Assembly (NCBI GenBank): GCA_026646655.1
Contig: JAPKHT010000005.1
Span: forward strand, 30,959 to 94,958
Direction of reading: 5' to 3'
Source of the DNA: JADLBR01 sp020847615
Lineage (GTDB): Bacteria > Verrucomicrobiota > Verrucomicrobiia > JADLBR01
Length of the DNA stretch: 64,000 nt
Part shown: positions 1 through 8,586 of the stretch, piece after piece
How the letters are laid out: every line of letters begins with the position of its first letter
Position numbering within the stretch: the first letter of the stretch is position 1
Translations under genes and position numbers: made by a program
The notes under the pieces: generated by a model
The model's input: only the letters and a program-made list of their open reading frames with translations
Databases searched by the model: none
Told to the model about the DNA's origin: nothing

Positions 1-1
1 T

Positions 2-1237
2 GGCGACCCGGCGACCTATTGGGACGAGCAGAACGGCCAACCGGAGTACCGATTGCGGGTCACGCTGAAAGAGGAGGCGACCGTCTCGAGGTTGCGGATC
101 ACGGGCTACCGGCACCACGAATTCTCGGCCAGGGATCTCGCGGTGCTGTGCAACGGGCGAGAGGTCAAGAGGGTCGCGGACGCCACGTACGATAACAATC
201 AACTGCTATTACAATTTCCAGAAACCCCCTGCAAAGTCGTCGAGCTGCGCATCACGGCCTATTACGGGGGCAGCCCGGCGATCAGGGAACTGGAGATCTT
301 TGGCGATGCGGCGCGGAAAGAGGGGGCGAAGGTGCCGGGGGTGCCCTCGGCGGGCGGAGGCCTTTCCTGGGAGAAGGGCGATGATTCCGTGGCGCTGCTG
401 TCGGCAGGCAAACCGGTGTGGCGGCTCACGCATGGGGCGAAGGAGCCATTCCCCTATTTTGATCCGCTGGGCCTCGTCGGCGGCGGGAATCTGGTGTGGA
501 AGAGCCCGCCGGATCACATCCATCATTACGCGCACTGGTTCTCGTGGAAGGTGATCAACGGGGTGAACTACTGGGAATTCGACAAGGCGACGGGCCGTCC
601 GGTGGGGGTGACGCGGTGCGCGGATGTGAGGCCCGAGACCCGGCCCGACGGTTCGGCGCGGATTGCGATGAGGCTGGCGTATGAGCCGTCCGGGGGAAAG
701 GCGGTGCTGACCGAGGATAGGATCCTCGACATCTCCGCGCCTGCGGCCGACGGGGGCTACCGGATCGACTGGCGCATGGAATGGACCGCGGCAGATGAGC
801 CCGTCGTGCTGGATCGGACGCCGCCCCCGGGCGAGCCGGATGGCAAACCGCACGGGGGCTACGCGGGGCTATCGGTGCGATTCTCGAAGGAATTCACGGA
901 TTGGACCGTCGTCGACAGCGGGGGCGTCCAGGCGATGGACGGTCACCGGAAACGGGCGGCGGCCTCCGAATTTGGCGGGAAGATCGGCGGCAGGGAGTGC
1001 GGGGTCGCGATACTCGATCACCCGGAGAACCCGAACGCGCCGACGCCCTGGTTCTACGTGATCAACCCGGCGGTGCCGTTCGGGTACACGAATCCCGCCT
1101 TCCTGTGCGACTCGCCCAAGCGCATCGAGGCGCGCGGGAAATTGCTGTTGCGTTATCGCGTGATATTGCACGCGGGGCGCTGGGATCCCGGCGCATTGCG
1201 GGCGGCGGTCGCGGCGTACGCGAAGGAGGTGCGATGA
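2..1237 (+). CDS. DUF6807 (PmoA-like) family protein, 5' end outside window
   Basis: The frame is open from base 2, so the true start lies upstream; 411 residues are visible. Residues from about 130 to the end look like DUF6807 (the PmoA-like family): a histidine-rich stretch near PDHIHHYAHWFSWK, then INGVNYWEF, and a late NPAVPFGYTNPAFL segment. The first 100 or so visible residues resemble a beta-sandwich of the F5/8 type. The molecular function of DUF6807 is not established; family members often sit beside Gfo/Idh/MocA oxidoreductases in sugar-degradation loci, as here. The stop overlaps the next start as ATGA, so the two are translationally coupled. Family call good, function unknown. Confidence 0.8.
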   Translation, partial: GDPATYWDEQNGQPEYRLRVTLKEEATVSRLRITGYRHHEFSARDLAVLCNGREVKRVADATYDNNQLLLQFPETPCKVVELRITAYYGGSPAIRELEIFGDAARKEGAKVPGVPSAGGGLSWEKGDDSVALLSAGKPVWRLTHGAKEPFPYFDPLGLVGGGNLVWKSPPDHIHHYAHWFSWKVINGVNYWEFDKATGRPVGVTRCADVRPETRPDGSARIAMRLAYEPSGGKAVLTEDRILDISAPAADGGYRIDWRMEWTAADEPVVLDRTPPPGEPDGKPHGGYAGLSVRFSKEFTDWTVVDSGGVQAMDGHRKRAAASEFGGKIGGRECGVAILDHPENPNAPTPWFYVINPAVPFGYTNPAFLCDSPKRIEARGKLLLRYRVILHAGRWDPGALRAAVAAYAKEVR

Positions 1238-2700
1238 AAAGCATGGGCGCGGGGATGGTGGCCGAACGCACGGGCGTCTGGCCGGGGAGGCAGGTGGATC
1301 GGCCCAAACGCTTGGCGCGTTCGGCTACGTGCGAGATGCTCGAATCGCCGGATGGGGGGACTCGCGCCACGCATTCCCGGCGGACGTTTCTCGGGCGCGG
1401 GTTTGCGGCGCTCGGTTTCCCGATGATCGTGCCGGCCCGTGTGCTGGGCGGCCCGGGGGCCCCGTCGAATCGCGTGACCCTGGCGGCGATCGGCTGCGGC
1501 GGGCGCGGGGGTGCGGTGCATCGTGGGATGGCGTCGCTGGAGGGGGTGCAGTACCTCGCGGCGGTGGATCCTTTCAGGGATCGGCGCGAGCGTTTCGTGC
1601 AAACGCTGGATGAGCAGTCCAGGTACGGGGCGGCGGCGAAGCCATGCGCGGATTTTCGGGAGGCGCTGGCGCGGGGAGACATCGATGCGGTGGTGGTGTG
1701 CACCCCGGATCACTGGCATGTGCCGATCGCGATCGCGGCGGCGCGCGCGGGCAAGGACATGTATGTGGAGAAGCCGCTGGGGGTGAGCCTGCGCTGGGCC
1801 AAGGTGTTGCGCGAGGAGGCGGGGCGCCACGGGATCGTTTTCCAGTATGGCACGCAGCAGCGATCGGACCCGAAGTTCCGGTTCGCGTGCGAGCTGGTGC
1901 GCAATGGCCGCATCGGGGAACTGAGGCGCATCGAGGCATGGTGCGCCGACATCTCGAGCCAGTATCAGGCGTTTCACGTCAAAGAGTTCGGGTCGACGGA
2001 GGAGGTCCCGGTGCCCGAGGGTTTCGACTACGACCTGTGGCTGGGGCCGGCTCCGCCCGCGCCCTTTACGGTGGATCGGTGCACCAGTTACGGGGCGTGG
2101 CACATCTACGACTATGCGCTGGGCTTCATCGCGGGATGGGGCGCGCACCCTCTGGACATCGCGCAGTGGGGCAAGGACGCCGACCACACGGGCCCGGTGG
2201 AGTATTGGGGCACCGGGACCTTGCCCTCAAAGGGCCTGTACGACACGGTCAGCTCGTGGGACGTGATGTGCCGGTATGCCGACGGGATCGAGATGCGTTT
2301 CATGGACCACCGGGCGGCGCGCGAGGTCGTCGCAAAATATCGGACGGCGTCCGACCATGGGACGACGTTTTTCGGCACTCGCGGGTGGGTCAGCGTGGAC
2401 CGGAGGGCGGTGCACGCCAGCGATCCGGCCTGGCTGCGGACGAAGTTTGGGCCCGGCGACTCGCGGCTGTACGATAGCCCACGGCACGACCAGAACTTCA
2501 TCGATTGCGCGCGGAGTCGTCGGCCGACCATCTGCACGCTGGAGGCCGCGATTCGGTCGGACACGATATCCCATTTGAGCGACATCGCCGTCCGCACGGG
2601 ACGGAAGATCGCCTGGGATCCCGTGAGAGAGGAGGTCGTCGGCGACGGGGCGGCGGCGAGGATGCTGGATCGGCCCGCGCGGGGGCCGTGGGTGGTGTAG
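1234..2700 (+). CDS. Tat-exported Gfo/Idh/MocA-family oxidoreductase
   Basis: NAD(P)-dependent dehydrogenase or isomerase of the Gfo/Idh/MocA family, 488 aa. A Tat signal (SRRTFLGRGFAALGF) lies at residues 48-62, then the Rossmann start (AAIGCGGRGG), the VVCTPDHWHVPI strand and the YVEKPLGVS motif that carries the family's conserved lysine. It probably acts on a sugar or sugar acid in the periplasm; the substrate cannot be read from sequence. The start at 1234 overlaps the previous stop and follows AAGGAGGT at 1223-1230. Residues 9-33 are encoded by an interspersed repeat (1258-1328), so the n-region is unusually long. ATG at 1336, just after the repeat, is an alternative start but has no clear ribosome binding site. 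Confidence 0.88.
   Translation: MKSMGAGMVAERTGVWPGRQVDRPKRLARSATCEMLESPDGGTRATHSRRTFLGRGFAALGFPMIVPARVLGGPGAPSNRVTLAAIGCGGRGGAVHRGMASLEGVQYLAAVDPFRDRRERFVQTLDEQSRYGAAAKPCADFREALARGDIDAVVVCTPDHWHVPIAIAAARAGKDMYVEKPLGVSLRWAKVLREEAGRHGIVFQYGTQQRSDPKFRFACELVRNGRIGELRRIEAWCADISSQYQAFHVKEFGSTEEVPVPEGFDYDLWLGPAPPAPFTVDRCTSYGAWHIYDYALGFIAGWGAHPLDIAQWGKDADHTGPVEYWGTGTLPSKGLYDTVSSWDVMCRYADGIEMRFMDHRAAREVVAKYRTASDHGTTFFGTRGWVSVDRRAVHASDPAWLRTKFGPGDSRLYDSPRHDQNFIDCARSRRPTICTLEAAIRSDTISHLSDIAVRTGRKIAWDPVREEVVGDGAAARMLDRPARGPWVV
1258..1328 (+). repeat. REP-like structured repeat, 71-bp class, inside a coding start
   Basis: It begins GTGGCCGAACGC and ends GCGCGTTCGGCTAC, so the ends are inverted copies of the unit seen elsewhere. 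It is read in frame between the coupled ATG at 1234 and the Tat signal of the oxidoreductase. Copies of the same length class lie at 52059, 54747 and 62206. Confidence 0.8.
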
Positions 2701-2715
2701 GGCAAATGAGGCTAT

Positions 2716-2798
2716 CTCGAGAATTGCCGCAGCACTTCCCGTAGGCGAACGCGCGAGCGTTTGGGCGCGAAAGCCTCACGGCTTCGGCTACATTTTGC
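2716..2798 (+). repeat. REP-like structured repeat, 51-bp class with both flanks
   Basis: Core 2741-2791. The conserved flank CTCGAGAATTGCCGC precedes GTAGGCG; hairpin AACGC-GCGA-GCGTT; hairpin AAGCC-TCAC-GGCTT; closing CGGCTAC and ATTTT. The first loop is a GNRA tetraloop. It lies between the convergent oxidoreductase and hemG 3' ends. Confidence 0.85.
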
Positions 2799-2808
2799 CA
2801 AGCCGGGC

Positions 2809-4176
2809 CTATTCTCGAATTAGCTTGGTCGCCAGTCCGACCCCCTGCACGAGGCAGTCGGGCAGCGAGATCCCGCCCCGGTAGTTGCCGGCGAGGTGGA
2901 GGCCGGGGCAATCCGCTTCCGCCTTGTCGCAGGCGGCGAGGAAGCGGTCGTGGTCGGCCTCGTACTGGGGGATGGCCTCGGGCCAGCGGGTCACGCGGTG
3001 GAAGGCGGGAGTGCCCCGGATGCCAAGGAGCGGCGCGATGTCGTAGAGGACGGCCGCGGTGAGATCGCGGTCGTTGAGGTGGAGGGCCTCCGGATCCTTG
3101 CGCCCGCCGATGAAGGCGGTGAGCAGGGCGTGGCCCTCCGGGGCGCGTCCCGGGAATAGCGTGGAGGAGAAGAGGACGCCGAGGGTGCGGATGCCGCGGG
3201 CGCGGGAGATGAGCGCGCCGAAGCCGTCGAGGGGATGGCCGATCTGCTCGCGGGGATATCCGAGGTGGACGACGCACATCGGGGCCTGCGGGATTTCCAG
3301 CAGGGCGCGGGCGGGTTCGGCGAGGGGTGTGGCGAGGCGCGCGGCCTCGCGCGCGGGCGTGGCGATGATGACGTGGTCCGCGTCGAAATTGCCGCGCCCG
3401 GATCGGGCGATGAAGCGGTTGCCCTGCCGGGTGATCTCCTCGATGCGGGTGGAGGGGTGGAACGAGGGGCCGAGGGGCCCCGTGAGGATCCGAAAGAAAT
3501 CCGCGAAACCCCCTGGCCACGAGACGAGGCGACTCTTGATCCGCGGGGGGCCACCCTCGCGGCGGCGCGCCCTGGCCTTGCCGACGAAGCCGCGGACGAT
3601 CCCGCCGTATTGGCGTTCCATCTGGAAGATCGCCGGCATCGCGTGGCGCATGACGAGGCGCGAGGGATCGCCGGCATAGATCCCCGACACGAAGGGGTCG
3701 AGGAGCTCGCGGGCGGCCCCCATGCCGATGCGGCGCTCGAAGAACTTCAGGACCGGCTCGTTGTCATCGGTGCCCTTCGGGGCGAAGAGATCGCCGAGGA
3801 CGCGCAACTTGCCCCATGGGCTCAGCAGGGGCGTGGCGATGAGGCCGGGCGGCGCGGTCGGTATCGGCAGCAGCCGCCCGCCGCGCACGAGGAAGCGGCG
3901 CTTGGCATCCGGGGCGGCATCGAGCGCCGGGGCCAGCGCGCCATGCTTTTCCATGAATGCGATCACCTCGGGTTTGGACAGGAGCGCGGTATTCGGGCCC
4001 GCCTCGCACAGGAATCCGTCCTCGCGAAAGGTGCGGGCAGAACCGCCGGCGGCGGGATCCTCCGTGACCACCGTGACGTGCCATCCCGCCCCGCGCAAGG
4101 TCAGCGCCGCGCCGAGGCCCGTGGCGCCGGCGCCAATGATGAGGGCGGTGCGGGGATCGGTTCTCCCAGGTGCCAT
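2809..4176 (-). CDS. hemG: Protoporphyrinogen oxidase, FAD-dependent (HemG/HemY type)
   Basis: Oxidises protoporphyrinogen IX (or coproporphyrinogen III in the alternative route) using FAD and oxygen, the penultimate step of heme synthesis. The 455-aa protein opens with the dinucleotide-binding motif ALIIGAGATGLGAALTLRGAG, followed by GGSARTFREDGFLCEAGPNTAL, which is typical of the oxygen-dependent oxidases, and ends with the FAD-site segment LHLAGNYRGGISLPDCLVQG. The ATG at 4176 is chosen over a TTG at 4203. It lies downstream of hemH on the same strand, separated by a repeat, so the two probably form a heme unit. No other heme genes are in the window. Confidence 0.9.
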   Translation of the reverse strand: MAPGRTDPRTALIIGAGATGLGAALTLRGAGWHVTVVTEDPAAGGSARTFREDGFLCEAGPNTALLSKPEVIAFMEKHGALAPALDAAPDAKRRFLVRGGRLLPIPTAPPGLIATPLLSPWGKLRVLGDLFAPKGTDDNEPVLKFFERRIGMGAARELLDPFVSGIYAGDPSRLVMRHAMPAIFQMERQYGGIVRGFVGKARARRREGGPPRIKSRLVSWPGGFADFFRILTGPLGPSFHPSTRIEEITRQGNRFIARSGRGNFDADHVIIATPAREAARLATPLAEPARALLEIPQAPMCVVHLGYPREQIGHPLDGFGALISRARGIRTLGVLFSSTLFPGRAPEGHALLTAFIGGRKDPEALHLNDRDLTAAVLYDIAPLLGIRGTPAFHRVTRWPEAIPQYEADHDRFLAACDKAEADCPGLHLAGNYRGGISLPDCLVQGVGLATKLIRE

Positions 4177-4236
4177 GGGGGGCAATGTAAGGTCAAAGGG
4201 CAAAGGTCAAAAGTCAAAACCACAGGTGATATCTGG

Positions 4237-4320
4237 CTCGAGAATTGCCGCATCGCTTCCCGTAGCCGAACGCGTAAGCGTTTGGCCGCCAAAGCCTCAC
4301 GGCTTCGGCTGCACTTTCAC
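4237..4320 (+). repeat. REP-like structured repeat, 51-bp class, between hemH and hemG
   Basis: Core 4262-4312: GTAGCCG; AACGC-GTAA-GCGTT; TGGC C GCCA; AAGCC-TCAC-GGCTT; CGGCTGC. The left flank (CTCGAGAATTGCCGCATCGC) and right flank are present. The right end runs into the hemH coding frame and supplies its last codons and stop. Next to it, at 4189-4219, is a short imperfect tandem of GGTCAAAG-like words. Confidence 0.85.
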
Positions 4321-5388
4321 CCCCGGCGGTGCCCCGTCTGCGGGGCATGATGTCTGACCCGAATATGCCTCGACCCTGCGCTGGAGGAACTCGACCCATT
4401 TTGGGTGCTCGTTGAGGCAGGGGATCAGATCGAAGGACTCGCCGCCGGCGTCGAGGAAGGTCTTCTTTCCCATGACGCCGAGTTCCTCGAGGGTCTCGAG
4501 GCAGTCGGAGACAAAAGCGGGGGAAATGAGCAGAAGGCGGCGGGTGCCGGATTTGGCCAACCGCTCCAACTCGAAATCGGTGTAGGGCCCGAGCCACGGG
4601 TCCTTGCCCAGGCGCGACTGGAAGGAAACGGAGTATCTCTCTGGTGAGAGGCCCGCCAGTGCGGCGAAAGCGCGGGTGGTGGCAAACACCTGGTGCCGAT
4701 AGCAGACCTTGTGGACGGGATGGGGAGTGTCGCAGCAATCGGGGCGCGCGAGGCAGTGCGAACCGGAGGCGTCCGCCTTGCGGCAGTGGCGCTCGGGGAT
4801 GCCGTGGTAGGAGAAGAGGAGGTGGTCGTGGGGACGATCGAGCCAGGGGCGTGCGCTCGCGACCAGGGCGGCGATGTAATCCGGGTCGGCGTAGAAAGGG
4901 GGCTGGACGGTCAGCCGGCAACCCGGTGCGGCGCGGCGCAGGACCTCACGCACGCGGACGACGACCGTCTCGTAGCTCGACATGGCATAGTGGGGGTAGA
5001 GGGGTATCAGGAGCAGGTCGTCGACGCCGTCGCCCGCGAGGTTGCGGATGACATCCGGGATCGAGGGATTGCCATAGCGCATCGCCAGCGCGACGGGGAC
5101 CCGGACCCGCGCGGCGAGGAGGTCCCGCAATCTCCTGCTGCTCAGCACGAGCGGTGACCCCTCGGGCGTCCATATGGAATGATATGCCTCGGCGGAATTG
5201 TGCACGCGTTTCGGGATGATGGCCCCGCGGACCAGCAACTGGCGGAGGACCCACGGGATATCGATCACCCGCGGGTCCAGGAGGAATTCGGTCAGGTAGC
5301 GCCGCACGTCGGGCACGGATGGCGAGTCGGGCGAACCGAGGTTCACCAGGAGCACGGCGCGGCGGGCGGGGGTTGGGTCGGCGAGCAT
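4297..5388 (-). CDS. hemH: Ferrochelatase
   Basis: Inserts ferrous iron into the porphyrin ring, the last step of heme synthesis. 363 aa. The catalytic histidine is H195 in LFSYHGIPERH, and the paired glutamate is in SDCLETLEEL. A cysteine-rich loop follows the histidine motif (C202, then CLARPDCC and KVCYRHQ), a variant I recall from several Gram-negative ferrochelatases; whether it binds metal is unproven. The N-terminus (LLVNLGSPDSP) is canonical. The last seven residues (VKVQPKP) are translated from the adjoining repeat, so the ancestral stop was probably replaced when the repeat arrived. Confidence 0.95.
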   Translation of the reverse strand: MLADPTPARRAVLLVNLGSPDSPSVPDVRRYLTEFLLDPRVIDIPWVLRQLLVRGAIIPKRVHNSAEAYHSIWTPEGSPLVLSSRRLRDLLAARVRVPVALAMRYGNPSIPDVIRNLAGDGVDDLLLIPLYPHYAMSSYETVVVRVREVLRRAAPGCRLTVQPPFYADPDYIAALVASARPWLDRPHDHLLFSYHGIPERHCRKADASGSHCLARPDCCDTPHPVHKVCYRHQVFATTRAFAALAGLSPERYSVSFQSRLGKDPWLGPYTDFELERLAKSGTRRLLLISPAFVSDCLETLEELGVMGKKTFLDAGGESFDLIPCLNEHPKWVEFLQRRVEAYSGQTSCPADGAPPGVKVQPKP

Positions 5389-5517
5389 GCCTGGATGCTA
5401 TCCGGTTTTGGGTGGGCTGCAATGCACCGTCGCCCCTTGCCGGAGGAGGTTGCCGGACGGAGCCCGCCCAACTCCCGACGCCTGGTGGGGGTGTAATACC
5501 CGCGACGTGTCGTGGGC

Positions 5518-5946
5518 TCAGCGCGCGGCCACGCGCTCTTGGGCGAGCAGGACCGGGGTCACCCCGAGATCGCGAACATCGGCGAGCGAAGTCGAGACCG
5601 TCGAGGGCGAATAGCTGACTCGCAGGGAGCGCGCGCCGTTGACCGTGATCAGGATCTTATCCCCCTGCGTGTGCGCCGTGGTCACGGCAAAGCCACGGGC
5701 GCAGAGTTCGCCGGCGATCTCGTTCGCAACGGTCTGGAGCGGCGTGCCTTTCGCGAAATCCCGCAGCACGACATGGGGGTCGCCGATGCCGGGTTCCGCG
5801 ATCAGCCGCATCCGGGTCTTTTCGGCGATCGTGCCCTCACCGCCGACCGACCAGACATAGAGACCTATGGACCCCTTGTCAGCCGCAGTCGCCTCAAGGG
5901 CCATGGCGAACAACAAAGGCAACAGGATCAGGCAGTTCCGTCTCAT
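5518..5946 (-). CDS. Small secreted protein of unknown function
   Basis: 142 aa. The ATG at 5946 gives a clean signal peptide (MRRNCLILLPLLFAMALEATA, cut near AADKGS); an upstream ATG at 5991 would only lengthen it. The mature part has alternating beta strands (SIGLYVWSVGG, KILITVNGARSLRVSYSP) and no cysteines in a pattern that suggests a cofactor. I do not recognise a family. It sits alone, facing away from the response regulator on the other strand. Probably a periplasmic protein; no function proposed. Confidence 0.6.
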   Translation of the reverse strand: MRRNCLILLPLLFAMALEATAADKGSIGLYVWSVGGEGTIAEKTRMRLIAEPGIGDPHVVLRDFAKGTPLQTVANEIAGELCARGFAVTTAHTQGDKILITVNGARSLRVSYSPSTVSTSLADVRDLGVTPVLLAQERVAAR

Positions 5947-6115
5947 CGTCACGGGAACGTAACACAAAAGGCACGCGGCTGCAACAATCATCTGTTCCGG
6001 ACCGGATGAGAAAAGTCACGGATTTGTCGCGCCGATGTCGTGGTCCCGTCATCTGGAAGCGGCACGTGGGAGGGCGAGATGAGCGACGGTCGAGAAACAC
6101 CCGGGGGTTTGCCGC

Positions 6116-6802
6116 ATGCTGGGACGCATACTGGTGGTGGAAGACGATGAGGATCTGAGGGATCTGCTGGGTTCGACCATCCGGAAGGCCGGGTATCAGG
6201 TGATCACCGCGGACGGAGGACGCGCATGCCTGCGCAAGACAATCGACGAAAAGCCCGACCTGATCCTGCTCGACATCATGCTCCCCGACCTTGCGGGCAC
6301 GGACGTGTGCCGTCGCCTGCGCAGCGACGGCGCGACGGCGGCCACGCCGATCATCGTGCTTTCCGCAAAGTCCGAGGAGGCCGACAGGATCCTGGGGCTT
6401 GAGGTGGGGGCCGATGACTACGTCACCAAACCCTTCAGCCCACGGGAACTGGTGGTCCGCATCGGGAAGGTCCTGGAGAGAACGCGCGGCAGGACCATGA
6501 TGTCGGATCATGTGACGGCCGGCGAACTCGTGCTTGATCGAGCGGCATACCTACTGCTCTTCCGGGGTAACGAGGTCCGGTTGACGCGCACGGAGTTTAA
6601 GCTTCTCGGGTTGCTGATGGACCGATGCGGCCGGGTGCAGACGAGGGAGCGGTTGCTGGCGGAGGTCTGGGAGTATGACACATCCATGGATACCCGGACC
6701 GTTGACACGCACGTCCAGCGCCTGCGGGGTAAACTTGGCGAAGCGGGGAAATACATCGAGACTGTCAGGGGTTTCGGCTATCGGCTGGTGGTGCCGTCCT
6801 GA
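6116..6802 (+). CDS. OmpR-family DNA-binding response regulator
   Basis: 228 aa. The receiver domain covers residues 1-118, with the acidic pocket VVEDDED, phosphoacceptor D53 in LLDIMLPD, the switch residue in IIVLSAKS and the lysine in YVTKPFSP. The C-terminal winged helix (about 128-226) has the usual LTRTEFKLLGLLM, WEYD and VDTHVQRLRGKL segments. No histidine kinase is adjacent, so it is an orphan regulator here. The next gene starts one base into its stop codon (TGATG), which implies a two-gene operon. Targets are unknown. Confidence 0.93.
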   Translation: MLGRILVVEDDEDLRDLLGSTIRKAGYQVITADGGRACLRKTIDEKPDLILLDIMLPDLAGTDVCRRLRSDGATAATPIIVLSAKSEEADRILGLEVGADDYVTKPFSPRELVVRIGKVLERTRGRTMMSDHVTAGELVLDRAAYLLLFRGNEVRLTRTEFKLLGLLMDRCGRVQTRERLLAEVWEYDTSMDTRTVDTHVQRLRGKLGEAGKYIETVRGFGYRLVVPS

Positions 6803-7875
6803 TGATGGCCTTGCCGGCAGCGAGACGTCCTTGGGGAAGACTGGCGGGCTGGACTTTTCCGTCCCGCTGGATCTCGCTGGCGGCGGTCTTGGCGGGCGTG
6901 ATGGGGTTCGAGGGGGAGGTCTTTTCCGGGGATGACCCCGACGCTGGGCGGATCGCGGAGTGGTTGCGCCTTCCGGAGGAATCGCTGGGGGCGGCCATGG
7001 GCCCGGGCGACTTCGAGGGCGTGATCGCGCGCGCCGGGGGAGGCGACCCAAAGGCCCAGGCGCTGGCCGGCCGATGCCAACTGGTCGGTATCGGGGGCGC
7101 TATCGACCTGGATGCTGCGGTGGGGTGGTTCCGGCGGGCGGCGGAGGCGGGCGAACCCAATGGCGAGGTCTCGCTGGGCAAGTGCTATTACTATGGGACA
7201 TGGGTGACGCAGGACTTCCGCTGCGCCGAGGGATGGTTCCGCCGGGCGGCCGACGAGGGTCACGCGCACGCGCAGGAATACCTCGGCCTGCTGGCGCTGC
7301 GGGGCGCGGTCTCCGGTCGCCCGGACCCCGGGGTTGCCGCAAACTGGTTCGCCCGGGCGGCGGACCAGGGTCTCCCGCAAAGCATGCACAATCTGGCGCG
7401 CCTGTACTCGGAAGGGCACGGCGTTGGCAAGGACCTCGATAAGGCGGTGGGGTGGTACAGGAGGGCCGCGGAGCAGGGCTTCCCGCCATCACAATACAAT
7501 CTCGGGCGCATGTATGCCGAGGGGCTCGGGTGCCCGAAAGATCTGCGCGGGGCATTCCGCTGGTATCGGGAGGCGGCCCGCCAAAATTTCGCGCCGGCCG
7601 CATACAATCTTGGCGTCATGTACGAGAACGGCATCGGCATACCGGCCAACGCCCGCGAGGCGGCCCGGTACTACCGCGATGCCGCGGAGCTGGGAGACCC
7701 GAAGGCGCAGTACAATCTCGCGGTCCTCCTGCTGAACGGCCAGGGCGTGCCGCCGAACGCGGAAGAGGCGGTCCGGTGGCTCAGGCTGTCGGCGGCCCAG
7801 AACGACGCCTACGCGATTCGCGCCCTCGAGGATCTGGGGGCCGGCAGACCCCGGGAAATGTCCCCGATCAACTGA
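6802..7875 (+). CDS. Sel1-like repeat protein
   Basis: 357 aa. A hydrophobic N-terminal segment (about residues 20-45) suggests export or membrane anchoring. From about residue 70 to 350 there are seven or eight Sel1-like repeats of 36 residues, each recognisable by AxxWFRRAAExG, YNLGxMYxxGxG and similar words. Such solenoids serve as protein-interaction scaffolds. The ATG at 6802 overlaps the regulator's stop, with a second ATG directly after it. The tight coupling suggests a shared role, for instance as an effector or sensor partner of the regulator, but nothing in the sequence proves this. Confidence 0.85.
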   Translation: MMALPAARRPWGRLAGWTFPSRWISLAAVLAGVMGFEGEVFSGDDPDAGRIAEWLRLPEESLGAAMGPGDFEGVIARAGGGDPKAQALAGRCQLVGIGGAIDLDAAVGWFRRAAEAGEPNGEVSLGKCYYYGTWVTQDFRCAEGWFRRAADEGHAHAQEYLGLLALRGAVSGRPDPGVAANWFARAADQGLPQSMHNLARLYSEGHGVGKDLDKAVGWYRRAAEQGFPPSQYNLGRMYAEGLGCPKDLRGAFRWYREAARQNFAPAAYNLGVMYENGIGIPANAREAARYYRDAAELGDPKAQYNLAVLLLNGQGVPPNAEEAVRWLRLSAAQNDAYAIRALEDLGAGRPREMSPIN

Positions 7876-7907
7876 CGTCGGGGTCATGCGGCCGCCCGAC
7901 CGGCCAG

Positions 7908-8063
7908 CTCGAAAATAGCCGCAGCGCCTCCCGCAACCGAACGCGTAAGCGTTTGGCCGCCAATGCCTGACTCGAAAATTCGTAGCCACGGTCGCCAGAC
8001 CGTGGACCCGGGGTTGAGTCGAACGATCTCCGGCAACCGCCGGACCAGATGGGCTACACTTTG
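7908..8063 (+). repeat. Two adjacent structured repeats with different hairpin cassettes
   Basis: The first (7908-7970) has the flank CTCGAAAATAGCC and hairpin AACGC-GTAA-GCGTT but is cut short. The second (7968-8063) keeps the same outer ends (TGACTCGAAAATT then GTAG; CTACACTTT) but carries other hairpins inside: CCACGGTC-GCCA-GACCGTGG and TCCGGC-AACC-GCCGGA. It shows that the ends and the internal hairpins move as separate modules. Confidence 0.75.
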
Positions 8064-8185
8064 GCTCGTGCGGAATAATGGTGGCTGTCGATGGGACGAT
8101 GGCCAAACGGACGCTCGCCGGTTTCATCGGGAACTCACGAACTCAGGAAGGGCTGGGAACGGAATGGCGCTCAGTCAGGTGATGT

Positions 8186-8277
8186 CTGGGAGGGCCCGCG
8201 GCCTCGCGGGCCGCGCTGGCCACGGCAACGGCGGCGTTCGGGTGGATGGCGGACGCCGGGGGCCAACGTCCCTCCCA
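8186..8277 (+). repeat. GC-rich double-hairpin repeat (family B)
   Basis: GGGAGG, then the hairpin GGCCCGCG-GCCT-CGCGGGCC (8193-8212), a spacer, and a second imperfect hairpin near GGACGCCGGGGG/ACGTCC ending CCTCCC. The same pair occurs at 21144 and 22411; one half occurs at 24004. Confidence 0.75.
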
Positions 8278-8586
8278 AAGGAAAGCGTGTGGGTCTGGCC
8301 GGCGACATCCAGACGGATACGCTCCAGACCTTCTTTCCGGCCTTCCTGAGTTCCAGATTGCACAGGCCCGATGCCGATCACAGCCGTCGCCGAGATTCCC
8401 CGCAAAATCGGAAGCATGGCCCGACGATCGCACACTAAGTTCCCTAAAGAGCCATCATAATGTCACAGTCATGTTTCAGAAGGGTTACGGGCGCCCGCAC
8501 GACACCGTAACATGATTATTACATTACGTACCTTGACCGGATACCTAACATCGGGCAACAGGGGCGAGACACGAGAGGAAGTTATC
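8278..8586. other. Gene-free stretch upstream of the outer-membrane protein gene
   Basis: The whole 7876-8586 interval lacks a convincing gene. This part holds a GGTCTGG/CCAGACC inverted word pair and, at 8459-8530, a lower-GC stretch with TGTCACAGTCATG and GTAACATGATTATTACATTAC-like words, which may include the promoter of the next gene. I cannot place the -35 and -10 boxes with confidence. Confidence 0.4.

Noticed and set aside
7908..8285. CRISPR array or integron cassette array
   Set aside because: The repeats are palindromic, unevenly spaced and of different families; no regular spacers, cas genes or integrase.
8459..8478. Pho-box-like TGTCACAGTCATG upstream of the barrel gene
   Set aside because: Only one loose half-site with wrong spacing; not enough for a regulator call.
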